From Lachnospiraceae bacterium RM5 (lineage in GTDB: Bacteria; Bacillota; Clostridia; Lachnospirales; Lachnospiraceae), in NCBI GenBank assembly GCA_900110975.1, contig FOFK01000007.1:91042-155041 (forward strand): 64,000 bases of DNA, in the 5' to 3' direction. The number at the start of each line of letters is the position of its first letter. Within the stretch, counting starts at the first letter, position 1. Shown here one piece after another: positions 1 through 9,614 of this stretch. The position numbers and the translations under genes are program-made. The notes beneath the pieces are model-generated. The model worked only from the letters and a program-made list of their open reading frames with translations, had not been told where the DNA came from and ran no database searches.

Positions 1-2
1 CA

Positions 3-175
3 TGTGTATTTACATAAAAACCGCTCTCGCAAGCTAGCTTGCAGAGGCGGTTTCTATGTAAATATATGTGTCACTTCGTGACATATATGTTTTACACACA
101 ATAAACATTATAGTGGCTATGCCACATGCATGTTTTGCAATTGATATATACCTAATTGCATTATAACCATATATC
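3..175. repeat. Cluster of intergenic hairpins at the window edge
   Basis: This is non-coding sequence made of successive stem-loops. A long hairpin spans about 9-62 (arms TTTACATA/TATGTAAA and an inner GC-rich AACCGC/GCGGTT stem). A second spans 62-90 around TCAC-TTC-GTGA. A six-base outer pair TGTGTA (3-8)/TACACA (93-98) could enclose both. A GTGGC/GCCAC hairpin lies near 112-125 and a GCAATT/AATTGC hairpin near 136-160. It may be the terminator region of an upstream gene plus a repeat element; the left context is missing. Confidence 0.5.
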
Positions 176-190
176 ATGGAGAAATTACAA

Positions 191-2323
191 ATGGAAAATA
201 TAAGTAAAAAAGAATCGGTTATTAAAAGAGGAGAAAAGAAAGTTCTTGATTTTGTTGACAATAGTAAGTCCATCAGCGCTATAAGAAGAGGTCTTATTTT
301 AGCTATTCCTTTTTTGTTATTAGGTTCTGTATCCCTTATTCTTTTACAGATACCAGTTCCTGCTTACCAGAATTTTATTAAATGCTGGGGAGAGGGTGTA
401 TTACATACAATTTTTGATATGGGATATACGGGAACATATGGAATATTATCAATCATTATATCGTTTACGGTATCTATATCATATTTTCGATTAACTAATA
501 TAAAGCATAATTATTTATATATTGGTTCTATTACATCTGTAATTGCAACTTTGATATGTTTAGGGCTAAGATTAAGAAAAACAAGTATTGTTTCCTTTGG
601 AACAAGCGGAGTTTTCGTAGCACTTATCATTACAATTATTGTATGTAAGGCATTTGTTGGTATTATACAAAATTTAAAAAATCCATTCAGACTTTATGCA
701 GATGGACTTGATCTGGAATTTAATGATTCCCTTATCGCCATGATACCTGCAATAACAATTATTATTGTAACCATATTTATTAATTATCTTATTGTTTTAT
801 TTTCAAGCTGTAATTCAATATATGAGATTATTAATAAGGGCTTTGAATACCTCTTTAGTGGTGTAAGAAATAATTTCATAGATGGATTCTTTTACGTTGT
901 TGTGGAAGGATTACTTTCATTTATTGGTGTCCAGGGAAGAGATATATTAAATAATTTATCAATTGGTGTATTTCAGAAAGATTACAGGGTCGCAGGAATA
1001 CTCAGCCATCAGTTTTATCGTAACTTTGTAACTGTCGGCGGATATGGTGTTTTAATGTGTCTTCTTATTTCCATTGTTTTATTTGGAAAGAGAACTATAA
1101 ATAAAAATCTTGCAAAATTGTCTATATTGCCATCGATTTTTAATGTTAATGAAGTGCTTTTGTATGGATTTCCTGTTATTTATAACATGTATCTTCTTGC
1201 ACCTTTTATTCTTATGCCTGTGGTTTCATATACTCTTTCTTATGTTGCATTCAGGTATAAATTAGTGCCTCCTATTTGTAATGACGTATCATCTACCATG
1301 CCGGTTATTTTAAGTGGATATTTTTCTACAATGTCCATAAGAGGCGCGCTTCTCCAGGTTGTTATATTAATTGTTGGTGTTGTTATCTATGCACCATTTG
1401 TAATTATGTATGATTCCTCAAAGAGAAAAAGTGAGGCAATGAGGGTATTAGAACTTACTGATATCTTAAAGAAAGCTGAAGAAGAAAAGGAAGATATAAA
1501 GCTTTTAGAACTTCAGGGAACACCGGGTGCTCTTGCAAAATGTCTTGCTGCTGATATAAAAGATGCTATTGCCCATAAGGAAATCAAACTTTTCTATCAG
1601 TTACAGTATGATAATAATAAAGAGTGTATAGGTGCAGAAACACTTATGAGATATACTCATCCTATTCATGGATTTTTATATCCTCCTCTTGTTATAAAAC
1701 TTGCAGATGAATCAGGAGAACTTTCAAAACTTGAAAAAGCCATGTTTGTTCTTGCAGCAAAGGATTATGCAAGACTTAAAAAAGAAACTGAAAAATCTTA
1801 TAAGATATCTGTAAATATAACCATTGCTACATTGTTTGAAGATGGATTTGTTAAATTCTTAGAAAATCTTAAAGAAGATTATTCTTTGGTTGACGGAGAA
1901 ATATGTATCGAAGTAACAGAGCAGATGGCTATAAAATCAGATGCCAAGTTTGAAGAGATTTTAAATAAAATAAAAGATCTTGGATATAAGATTGCTATTG
2001 ATGATTTTTCAATGGGATCAACATCCATAAAATATTTACAATCAAATAAATTTGACATTGTAAAACTTGATGGTGCAATTGTAAAAGATATGATGTTTAA
2101 TGACAGAAGCAAGGATATTATTTCATCAATCGTCTATCTTGCAAAATCCCTTGATTTTAAGGTTCTTGCCGAATTTGTTGAAAATGAAGAACAGATGATG
2201 GCATTAAAAGAAATCGGATGCGATTATTATCAGGGATATTACTTTAGCAAAGCTGTTACCAGAGATGAATTTATTGGAAGAATATTACAGGAAGAGCGAG
2301 AGAATATAAAAAATGACAGGTAA
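191..2323 (+). CDS. PTS EIIC-like membrane domain fused to an EAL c-di-GMP phosphodiesterase
   Basis: The first roughly 430 residues are a polytopic membrane domain resembling the IIC part of lactose/cellobiose PTS permeases, with a GGYG segment and NVNEVLLYGFP matching the family's NINEP region. No EIIA or EIIB domain is present. The rest is an EAL domain: GAETLMR (EAL position), the Asn in SVNIT, the Glu in IEVTEQ, the DDFSMG double Asp, VKLD Lys, AEFVEN Glu and YYQGYYFSKA Gln are all kept, so c-di-GMP hydrolysis looks possible. A likely role is a membrane sensor of a sugar that lowers c-di-GMP; sensing is inference. Start 191 is preferred to 176 because GGAG at 178-181 lies 9 nt upstream. 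The next gene overlaps its end by 11 nt. Confidence 0.85.
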   Translation: MENISKKESVIKRGEKKVLDFVDNSKSISAIRRGLILAIPFLLLGSVSLILLQIPVPAYQNFIKCWGEGVLHTIFDMGYTGTYGILSIIISFTVSISYFRLTNIKHNYLYIGSITSVIATLICLGLRLRKTSIVSFGTSGVFVALIITIIVCKAFVGIIQNLKNPFRLYADGLDLEFNDSLIAMIPAITIIIVTIFINYLIVLFSSCNSIYEIINKGFEYLFSGVRNNFIDGFFYVVVEGLLSFIGVQGRDILNNLSIGVFQKDYRVAGILSHQFYRNFVTVGGYGVLMCLLISIVLFGKRTINKNLAKLSILPSIFNVNEVLLYGFPVIYNMYLLAPFILMPVVSYTLSYVAFRYKLVPPICNDVSSTMPVILSGYFSTMSIRGALLQVVILIVGVVIYAPFVIMYDSSKRKSEAMRVLELTDILKKAEEEKEDIKLLELQGTPGALAKCLAADIKDAIAHKEIKLFYQLQYDNNKECIGAETLMRYTHPIHGFLYPPLVIKLADESGELSKLEKAMFVLAAKDYARLKKETEKSYKISVNITIATLFEDGFVKFLENLKEDYSLVDGEICIEVTEQMAIKSDAKFEEILNKIKDLGYKIAIDDFSMGSTSIKYLQSNKFDIVKLDGAIVKDMMFNDRSKDIISSIVYLAKSLDFKVLAEFVENEEQMMALKEIGCDYYQGYYFSKAVTRDEFIGRILQEERENIKNDR

Positions 2324-4796
2324 AGATATAAAAATAATTCATACTGCAGATATTCATCTAGGGTATGATTCTTATGAAGAAAATTATGATTTTGACAGAA
2401 AGCAGGAAATACAGGAAACTTTTCACCGTATTATTTCTGTAAGTATCAAAGAAAAGGTAGATCTTATTCTGATTGCAGGAGATTTATTTGATACTCCAAA
2501 TCCACCATCAGAAGCGGTGGATTATGTTATAAGACAGTTTAGAAGGATTCCTGAGATTTTTGTTATAATTTCTCCTGGAAATCATGATTATTATACAGAA
2601 AATTCACCTTATGATGAAATTGGAAAATGTTCAAATGTACTTATATTTGACGGTGCCATGGATTATTTTGAACTTGATATAAGAGGTCAGATTGTAAGGG
2701 TGTTTGGTGCTGCCTTTAATACCTCAAGATGTTATGATTCTCTTTTTAATCTTCCGTTGATTAAAGAAAATACAAAAGAAAAAGATGTTATAAATATTGG
2801 TCTTTTACATGCATCTTTAGAGGGTAAGAGTACAAATTCAGGTTATGATCCAATAAAACTTGAAGATATAAAAAATTCAAATCTTGATTATCTTGCTCTT
2901 GGTCATTTTCATAAGCCAACAAAGATAAAGCAGGCAGGTAATACCTATTATGGATACTCAGGATGTCCTGAAGCTATGAGTTTTAAGGATACGGGAAGAA
3001 GAGGAATTTATATTGGTGGTGTGTCAAAACATTATGCAGGCCTTAGATTTGTTGATATAGCAAAGAGAAAATATATAAAATATGAACTTGATTTAACAGA
3101 TATTGATTTATCAAGGATTTCAGCTACTGAAGAAGATGCTCTGGTTCGTCTTTTATCCAGAAAATTAAAAGAAGATTATGGTGATGATTACGTTAATAAT
3201 CTTTACCAGGTAGTATTAAGCGGAAAAGTAAAAAGCAGAATTAATATAGATGCAATTTATAATAGTTTTATTGATGTAAAATTTTTAAAGATTGAAGATA
3301 AAACTACTCCTGTTGACAGCTCTATTCTTTCAATTGGAGAGAAAAAAGAAGAGGTCATAGAAAATAACAGATTTTATATTAAAAGTATTTTTATAAAAAA
3401 TTTTGGCGGACTTGAAAATTTTCAGATGGAATTTGATAAAGGCTTTAATTTTATTTATGGAGATAACGAATTTGGAAAGACAACCATAATGGCATTTATA
3501 AGAATGATGTTTTATGGAAAAGGTTCAAAGTCCCAGGATTTATATAAAAATTACAGGAAAAAATATAAGCCGTTAAATGGTCATTTAATGGCTGGAAATA
3601 TTAATTTTGTTATTAATGATAAAGAATACCTGGTTACCAAGGAATTTGGAAATACCAAGGGTGAAGATATCTGTGATGTCTATGATTTGCAGGAAGGAAT
3701 AAAAAAGCCCTTTTCAAGTGATAAGGAAATTGGAGAATATTTTTTAAATATATCTGAAGAAGAATTTGAAAAGACTTTGTTTGTAGGAGAAAATACAGGA
3801 TATATAACAGATAATGCCATTGAAGGATTATTTATAAAACTTGCAGATATGGAGCTTGAAAAATTAGGAATACATGGCAGGGCAAGTGATATAAATAAAC
3901 TTGAAAAGGACCTTGAAAAGTTAAAATCAAAGCGTGGTAATAAAGGTAAGATTATTGATAAGGCAGATGAAATTACAAAAAGCCAGGAAAAGATTTCTTA
4001 TCTTAAAAAAGAATTTAAAGATGTTACAGGCTTTGATATGGACGAAGAAGAAGATATTGAAGATAAGATAAATGAAAAATACAATAAAAATAATCTTTTA
4101 TATAACATCATGCGGATACTTACCATAGTTTCATTTGTTGTTACCATCTTTAGTTCACTGTTCTTATTTATAAAGAAAAGTGAAGATGTGGGAATGTATA
4201 TGATTCTTGGCATTGTTGTTACTTTGATTTTTATGGTGCTTTCTTTCTACTTCAGGAAAGTCAGAAATGATTATCATGAATATGATTATGATGAAGAACT
4301 GGTGGAAAAAATTATATCAGAAATTGATAAACACAAAGATGGCATCGAGAGGATGAGACAGGAAAGAGTCGGGATGATTGAGCGCTATAATGACATGGTT
4401 GCTGAATATAAGGAGCTTAAAAGTAATCTTTCCAATATTGAAAGAGATGTATTTAAACCAATAAGTGCAAGGGTGATTGACCTTGTGAATATGGTATGGG
4501 AACAGGAAGTTTTAGAAATAATTTTAGATGAAAACAGAAATTTATATTATAAAACTGCCGATGATGCAAACTTTAGAAGTATTAAATATTTAAGTACTTC
4601 TATGACAAGGCTTATGTATATCTGCGTAAGAATTGCCATTTGTGAAATGTTAAATGAAAAGGGCATCTGCCTGCCAATTCTTATTGATGATGAACTTAAT
4701 GCTTTTGATGAAAATAATTTTAAGAGAACCATAAATTTATTTGAAGACCTTGATATGCAGGTAATATTATTCTCTTGTAGGAAAAAGGAGGTATAG
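2313..4796 (+). CDS. Mre11-like nuclease fused to Rad50-like ATPase (YhaO-YhaN type)
   Basis: An 827-residue fusion. Residues 1-340 are a calcineurin-type metallophosphoesterase of the SbcD/YhaO family: HTADIHLG, AGDLFD, GNHDYY and ALGHFHK supply the metal ligands. From about 360 begins an SMC/Rad50-like ATPase of the YhaN type: Walker A GDNEFGKTT near 383, a short charged coiled-coil stretch, two hydrophobic segments near 596-650, a signature-like YLSTSMTR near 759 and Walker B PILIDDELNAFDE near 786. In Bacillus, YhaO and YhaN are separate proteins. A DNA-end-processing role follows from the families; the hydrophobic pair suggests the coil apex is membrane-bound. It is translationally coupled to the EAL gene by the overlap. 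Confidence 0.85.
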   Translation: MTGKDIKIIHTADIHLGYDSYEENYDFDRKQEIQETFHRIISVSIKEKVDLILIAGDLFDTPNPPSEAVDYVIRQFRRIPEIFVIISPGNHDYYTENSPYDEIGKCSNVLIFDGAMDYFELDIRGQIVRVFGAAFNTSRCYDSLFNLPLIKENTKEKDVINIGLLHASLEGKSTNSGYDPIKLEDIKNSNLDYLALGHFHKPTKIKQAGNTYYGYSGCPEAMSFKDTGRRGIYIGGVSKHYAGLRFVDIAKRKYIKYELDLTDIDLSRISATEEDALVRLLSRKLKEDYGDDYVNNLYQVVLSGKVKSRINIDAIYNSFIDVKFLKIEDKTTPVDSSILSIGEKKEEVIENNRFYIKSIFIKNFGGLENFQMEFDKGFNFIYGDNEFGKTTIMAFIRMMFYGKGSKSQDLYKNYRKKYKPLNGHLMAGNINFVINDKEYLVTKEFGNTKGEDICDVYDLQEGIKKPFSSDKEIGEYFLNISEEEFEKTLFVGENTGYITDNAIEGLFIKLADMELEKLGIHGRASDINKLEKDLEKLKSKRGNKGKIIDKADEITKSQEKISYLKKEFKDVTGFDMDEEEDIEDKINEKYNKNNLLYNIMRILTIVSFVVTIFSSLFLFIKKSEDVGMYMILGIVVTLIFMVLSFYFRKVRNDYHEYDYDEELVEKIISEIDKHKDGIERMRQERVGMIERYNDMVAEYKELKSNLSNIERDVFKPISARVIDLVNMVWEQEVLEIILDENRNLYYKTADDANFRSIKYLSTSMTRLMYICVRIAICEMLNEKGICLPILIDDELNAFDENNFKRTINLFEDLDMQVILFSCRKKEV

Positions 4797-4800
4797 GGAC

Positions 4801-6876
4801 GTGGGAGAACTTTATGATAAAATATTAGAATATACGGAATCAGATTTTTATCCGTTTCATATGCCGGGGCATAAAAGAAATGTGCTTGATGTAGATAATC
4901 CATATTTCTATGATATTACAGAGATTGATGGCTTTGATAATCTTCATAATCCTCAGGGGATTTTGAAAGATAAGATGGATGCGGCTAAAGAATTTTATGA
5001 TTCTGACAAAACATTTTTCCTTGTTAATGGCTCAACATGCGGAATAATGGCTGCGATTTCTTCAGTTGTAAAAGAAAAGGAATCTGTTCTTGTTGCAAGA
5101 AACTGTCATAAATCAGTTTTTTCAGCAATATATATAAATAATTTAGATGTTCAATATGTGCTTCCTGATTATATTGAAAGATATGGAATTGATGGAGGTA
5201 TTTCACCTTCAAAGGTGGAAATGATGCTTGATAAAAATCCTGAAATAAAGGCAGTTATCATAACATCCCCTACTTATGAAGGAGTTGTATCAGATGTTGA
5301 AAAAATAGCAGAAATAGCACATAGCAGAAATGTTGTTTTAATTGTTGATGAAGCCCACGGTGCGCATTTTGGAATACATAAAGCATTTCCTAAATCAGCA
5401 CTTTCCCAGGGAGCTGATATTGTTATACAGAGTCTTCATAAAACACTTCCTGCACTTACACAGACAGCAATTATGCATGTGAAAAGCAGGCTTGTTGATA
5501 TAAAAAAATTAGAGGCGATGATTTCTGTCTTTGAAACTAGTTCTCCATCATATGTTCTTCTTGCAAGTATTGATGCATGTGTTTCTTCACTTATTGCAAA
5601 TAAGGAGCTTATGTTTGAGGGACAGATAAAGATGATAAATACTTTCCTTGAATATGCTAATTCACTTGAAAAAATAAAGCTTGTGGGAAAAGATATTGTT
5701 GGAAAAAATTCTGTTTTTGATTTTGATATAAGTAAACTTGTATTTTCTACAAAAGATATAAATATGACAGGCGAAGATGTTTATGAGATACTAAGGGATA
5801 AACATCATTTGCAGCTTGAGATGGCAAGCGTTGATTATCTTATTGCCATGACTTCTCCTCTTGATAATGAGGATGGAATTATGCGTTTATTTACAGGAAT
5901 TATGGATGTTGAGGGTATGGCGGTTTACGACAGAAACGGTGTAATTTACAGAGGCGTTACAAGTCCTGAACTTATAGAACCTGAAAATGTAATAACAATC
6001 TATAATGCATTAAATGCAAAGAAAGAAACAATGGATTTAAATAATTCCATAGGATATATTTCAGCTGAATATATATATGCTTTTCCACCTGGAATTCCTA
6101 TAATTGCACCGGGTGAGATTGTAAAAAAAGAGCATATAGAGCTTATTAAAAGATATAAGGAATCCGGCTTGAATGTTATTGGCGGTTCAAAGGATGCATT
6201 AGAAAAGATAGAAATAGTTTCCCGTGAGGAAAAAATTACAAAGGAAAATAAAAGAGAAGAACTTAGCAATAAAATATTTATGATTATGGGTAAGAGCTCA
6301 TCAGGAAAAGATACGATTTATAAAAAATTACTTGAAGAGCGTGCCTTGAATCTTAAAACCATTACAGGTTATACAACAAGACCTATGCGTGATGGTGAAG
6401 AAAATGGAGTGCAGTATAATTTTGTAAATTATGAATTTATGAAAGAACTTGAAGATGCAGGAAAGATTCTTGAAAAGAGATGTTATAATACTGTTCATGG
6501 AGACTGGTATTATTTTACGGTTGATGATGGAAACATTAATTTATCCATGAATAATTATCTTATGATAGGAACACCTGATTCTTATAAGAGTATAAGAGAT
6601 TATTTTGGTAAGGAAGTTGTTGTTCCAATCTTTGTAAATGTCAGTGATGATGACAGATTATTAAGGGCTTTTGCAAGGGAAAAGAGTAGTGATAATCCTG
6701 ATTATGCCGAGATGTGCAGAAGATTTTTAGGCGATGAAAAGGATTTTAGTGATAAGAAATTAAGAGAGCTTGAGTTAAAAAAATATTATCAGAATGATGA
6801 TTTTGCAAGATGTTTTGATGAGATTAAAAATGATATTTTAAAAACTATTATGATGATTGGCTCAAAAAGATCTTAA
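4801..6876 (+). CDS. Orn/Lys/Arg decarboxylase fused to a guanylate-kinase-like domain
   Basis: Residues 1-480 are a PLP-dependent fold-type I decarboxylase of the Orn/Lys/Arg family (YaaO/SpeA group): FHMPGHKRN, VNGSTCGIMAA, DEAHGAHFG and QSLHKTLPALTQTA, in which the Lys near 212 should bind PLP. Residues from about 490 form a guanylate-kinase-like domain with P-loop GKSSSGKDT and YTTRPMRDGEENGVQY matching the GMP-binding TTRxxRxGExxG motif; the later part diverges from normal Gmk. In Bacillus yaaO lies next to tmk and the holB block, so this fusion occupies the place of a nucleoside monophosphate kinase. The start is GTG with GGAGG about 10 nt upstream. The amino acid substrate cannot be told from sequence. 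Confidence 0.85.
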   Translation: MGELYDKILEYTESDFYPFHMPGHKRNVLDVDNPYFYDITEIDGFDNLHNPQGILKDKMDAAKEFYDSDKTFFLVNGSTCGIMAAISSVVKEKESVLVARNCHKSVFSAIYINNLDVQYVLPDYIERYGIDGGISPSKVEMMLDKNPEIKAVIITSPTYEGVVSDVEKIAEIAHSRNVVLIVDEAHGAHFGIHKAFPKSALSQGADIVIQSLHKTLPALTQTAIMHVKSRLVDIKKLEAMISVFETSSPSYVLLASIDACVSSLIANKELMFEGQIKMINTFLEYANSLEKIKLVGKDIVGKNSVFDFDISKLVFSTKDINMTGEDVYEILRDKHHLQLEMASVDYLIAMTSPLDNEDGIMRLFTGIMDVEGMAVYDRNGVIYRGVTSPELIEPENVITIYNALNAKKETMDLNNSIGYISAEYIYAFPPGIPIIAPGEIVKKEHIELIKRYKESGLNVIGGSKDALEKIEIVSREEKITKENKREELSNKIFMIMGKSSSGKDTIYKKLLEERALNLKTITGYTTRPMRDGEENGVQYNFVNYEFMKELEDAGKILEKRCYNTVHGDWYYFTVDDGNINLSMNNYLMIGTPDSYKSIRDYFGKEVVVPIFVNVSDDDRLLRAFAREKSSDNPDYAEMCRRFLGDEKDFSDKKLRELELKKYYQNDDFARCFDEIKNDILKTIMMIGSKRS

Positions 6877-6909
6877 AAATTTGTTTGAATTTTGACATGA
6901 GGTGGCGTA

Positions 6910-7911
6910 ATGTATGGCTTTGATGGTATAATAGGTAATGAACATATAAAAAATCATTTTAAGAAGGCTATAGAGAAAAACAGAATAAGTCATGCATATA
7001 TCATTGACGGTGAGAAAGGCATGGGAAAAATGATGATGGCAAAAGCATTTGCCATGACTCTTCTTTGTGAAAATGAGGATGATGGGAAAAGACCTTGTCT
7101 TAAATGCAGATCCTGTATTCAGGCCATGTCTGATAATAGTCCGGATATTATTTATTTAAATCCTGATAAACCATCAGTAATGTCTATTGAGTATGTAAGG
7201 GAAAATCTTATTAATGACATAATGATAAGACCATATAGCTACAAGTATAAGATTTATATAGTTAATAATGCTGATATGATGAACTCATCAGCGCAGAATG
7301 CTATTTTAAAAACAATAGAGGAACCACCGGGATATGGAATAATTATGCTTTTAACATCTAATATGGGAAGGATGCTTACTACTGTAAGATCCAGATGTAT
7401 AAAGCTTTCAATGGAGCCGTTGGACAGGGAAAAAATAAAGGAGTATCTTATGAATAATGAACATTTAGTAAGTTATCAGGCGGATGTGGCAGCAGCATTT
7501 GCAGCCGGCAACCTTGGAAGAGCAAAAAAACTTTCGACTTCTGAAGATTTTGCTAATATGCTTCAGGAGATTATAACTCTTTTAAAATATATTAAGGATA
7601 TGCCTGCATATGAAGTGGTTGCTGCAGTAAAAAGAGCAGAAGAATATAAATTCCAATATGAGGATTATCTGGATATTCTTATATTATGGTTCAGGGATGT
7701 GCTTTTATATAAGGCATGTCAGGATGCAAACCAGATTTTATTTAAAGATGAAATAAGTATTATAGATAAATATGCAAGAGATGTGTCTTATAATGGTGTT
7801 GAGGAGATTTTAAACGCTATTTATAAGGCTAAAATAAGATTAAAGGCTAATGTTAATTTTGATATTGCAATAGAAATGCTTTATTTAACAATAAGAGAAA
7901 ATCTGATATAA
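6910..7911 (+). CDS. holB: DNA polymerase III clamp loader delta-prime subunit
   Basis: A 333-residue AAA+ clamp-loader protein. The P-loop region reads GEKGMGKMM, lacking the usual Thr/Ser after Lys, as expected for the non-hydrolysing delta-prime. A zinc module is given by C53, C63, C66 and C69 (CLKCRSC). The SRC-like motif is present as RSRC near 160. It would act with tau/gamma and delta to load the beta clamp. Its position before ricT, trmN6 and rsmI matches the Bacillus holB-yaaT-yabB-yabC order. A DnaX assignment is less likely because of length and context. Confidence 0.9.
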   Translation: MYGFDGIIGNEHIKNHFKKAIEKNRISHAYIIDGEKGMGKMMMAKAFAMTLLCENEDDGKRPCLKCRSCIQAMSDNSPDIIYLNPDKPSVMSIEYVRENLINDIMIRPYSYKYKIYIVNNADMMNSSAQNAILKTIEEPPGYGIIMLLTSNMGRMLTTVRSRCIKLSMEPLDREKIKEYLMNNEHLVSYQADVAAAFAAGNLGRAKKLSTSEDFANMLQEIITLLKYIKDMPAYEVVAAVKRAEEYKFQYEDYLDILILWFRDVLLYKACQDANQILFKDEISIIDKYARDVSYNGVEEILNAIYKAKIRLKANVNFDIAIEMLYLTIRENLI

Positions 7912-7936
7912 TACCTACTGGAGGATTAGGACTAAG

Positions 7937-8860
7937 ATGAAAAAAATTATTGGCGTAAGATTTAGAAAGGCAGGAAAGATTTATTATTTTTCTCCTGCAA
8001 ATCTTGAAATAGAAAAAGGATGTCACGTTATTGTAGAGACAATAAGAGGTGTTGAATATGGAAGTGTTGTTCTTGGAATGAGGGAAGTGCCTGATGAAGA
8101 GATAACAACACCTTTAAAAGAAGTTATAAGAATTGCTACAAAAGAAGATGATGAAAAAGAAAAGGAAAACAGGGAAAAAGAAGCTAAAGCATTTGAAATA
8201 TGCGAAAAGAAGATTGAGAAACATGGTCTTCCTATGAAGCTTATTGGAACTGAATTTACTTTTGACAACAACAAAGCATTGTTTTATTTTACAGCAGAAG
8301 GAAGAGTTGATTTCAGGGAACTTGTAAGGGATCTTGCATCGGTTTTTAAGACAAGAATTGAACTCAGACAGATTGGCGTAAGGGATGAAGCTAAGGTAAG
8401 AGGCGGATATGGAATTTGCGGAAGACCTCTTTGTTGTGCGACTTTCCTTTCTGATTTTGCAACTGTTTCAATTAAGATGGCAAAGGAACAGAATATTTCT
8501 TTAAATCCATCAAAGATTTCCGGTGTATGCGGAAGACTTATGTGCTGTCTTAAAAATGAACAGGAAAATTATGAATATTTAAATAAAAACCTTCCAAATA
8601 TTGGAGATATTGTTACAACGGGTGACGGTCTTAAAGGTGAAGTTGTTGGCGTGAATGTACTTAAACAGCTTGTTAACGTGGTTGTTGAGGATAAAGATTC
8701 AAAAGAAAAGAAACAATATGATGTTAAGGATCTTAAGTTTAAGAAAACAAGAAAAGATAACAATGTAAATAAAAATTCAAATCAGGATATTGATTATAAA
8801 GAACTTAAGAGTTTAGAGGAGTTAGAGAAAAAGGAAGGTGCATCTAAGATAGATGATTAA
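7937..8860 (+). CDS. ricT: PSP1-domain regulatory protein RicT (YaaT)
   Basis: A 307-residue PSP1 (YaaT) protein. The two cysteine clusters typical of RicT, CGRPLCC near 162 and CGRLMCC near 197, are intact; in Bacillus they help ligate [4Fe-4S] clusters in the RicA-RicF-RicT complex, which promotes RNase Y-dependent mRNA maturation. The C-terminal 45 residues are Lys/Asp/Asn-rich and probably disordered. The start is supported by an upstream GGAGGAT. Its last bases overlap the trmN6-like gene by 8 nt, so the pair is co-translated. Confidence 0.92.
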   Translation: MKKIIGVRFRKAGKIYYFSPANLEIEKGCHVIVETIRGVEYGSVVLGMREVPDEEITTPLKEVIRIATKEDDEKEKENREKEAKAFEICEKKIEKHGLPMKLIGTEFTFDNNKALFYFTAEGRVDFRELVRDLASVFKTRIELRQIGVRDEAKVRGGYGICGRPLCCATFLSDFATVSIKMAKEQNISLNPSKISGVCGRLMCCLKNEQENYEYLNKNLPNIGDIVTTGDGLKGEVVGVNVLKQLVNVVVEDKDSKEKKQYDVKDLKFKKTRKDNNVNKNSNQDIDYKELKSLEELEKKEGASKIDD

Positions 8861-9599
8861 TGAATTTAACTTCTTAAAAGATGGAGAGAGGTTTGATGAT
8901 CTTGAGATAAAAGGTTATAAGATTATCCAGAATAAGGATGGCTTTTGTTTCGGGATAGATGCAGTACTTCTCTCTTCTTTTGTAGTTGCGGATAAAGATG
9001 ATAAAGTTATAGATTTAGGAACAGGAACAGGAATTATTCCTATTCTTGTGGAAGCAAAAAAGGAGCCTTTACATTTAACAGGTCTTGAGATTCAAAAAGA
9101 AGTTTATGATATGGCATGCAGAAGCGTAAAATATAATAACTTAGAAGATAAGATAGATATTGTAAATGGAGATATTAAGGAAGCTTCTAAAATATTTGGA
9201 AAAGGGAAATTTGATGTAGTTACAACAAATCCGCCATATATGGTAAATTCCTCAGGATTAAAAAATCCAAATATGAAAAAAGCAATTTCAAGACATGAGA
9301 TACTTTGTAATCTTGATGATGTTATAAGGGAAGCCTCATATCTTTTAAAACAAAAGGGAAGAATTTATATGATTCACAGACCTTCAAGAATATCATCCAT
9401 AATATGTACCTTAAATACTTATAAACTTATGCCAAAGAGAATTCGTTTTATTCATTCATATGTTGATTCAGAGGCTACAATGGTAATGATAGAGGCAGTT
9501 AAAGGTATGGGTGAATTTATAAAAGTTATGCCACCTCTTGTGGTATATGAAAAAAATGGCGAATATACAGAAGAAGTAAAAAGAATTTATGGAAAATAA
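8853..9599 (+). CDS. trmN6: tRNA1(Val) (adenine37-N6)-methyltransferase-like protein (YabB family)
   Basis: A class I SAM-dependent methyltransferase of 248 residues. The SAM motif DLGTGTGIIPIL lies near 55, and the NPPY catalytic motif of N6-adenine methylases near 126 reads TTNPPYM. The family methylates A37 of tRNA1(Val) in Escherichia coli; the exact target here is by homology. It overlaps the 3' end of ricT and is followed after 15 nt by rsmI, matching the Bacillus yabB-yabC neighbourhood. Confidence 0.85.
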   Translation: MINEFNFLKDGERFDDLEIKGYKIIQNKDGFCFGIDAVLLSSFVVADKDDKVIDLGTGTGIIPILVEAKKEPLHLTGLEIQKEVYDMACRSVKYNNLEDKIDIVNGDIKEASKIFGKGKFDVVTTNPPYMVNSSGLKNPNMKKAISRHEILCNLDDVIREASYLLKQKGRIYMIHRPSRISSIICTLNTYKLMPKRIRFIHSYVDSEATMVMIEAVKGMGEFIKVMPPLVVYEKNGEYTEEVKRIYGK

Positions 9600-9614
9600 T
9601 TTAGAGGAATGCTT

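Noticed and set aside
2313..4796. Two separate sbcD and sbcC genes with a frameshift between
   Set aside because: The frame is continuous with no stop or second start with a ribosome binding site at the domain border, so a true fusion is preferred.
4801..6876. Thymidylate kinase (Tmk) as the fused C-terminal domain
   Set aside because: The motif TTRPMRDGEENG is guanylate-kinase-like and Tmk DRY/LID motifs are missing.
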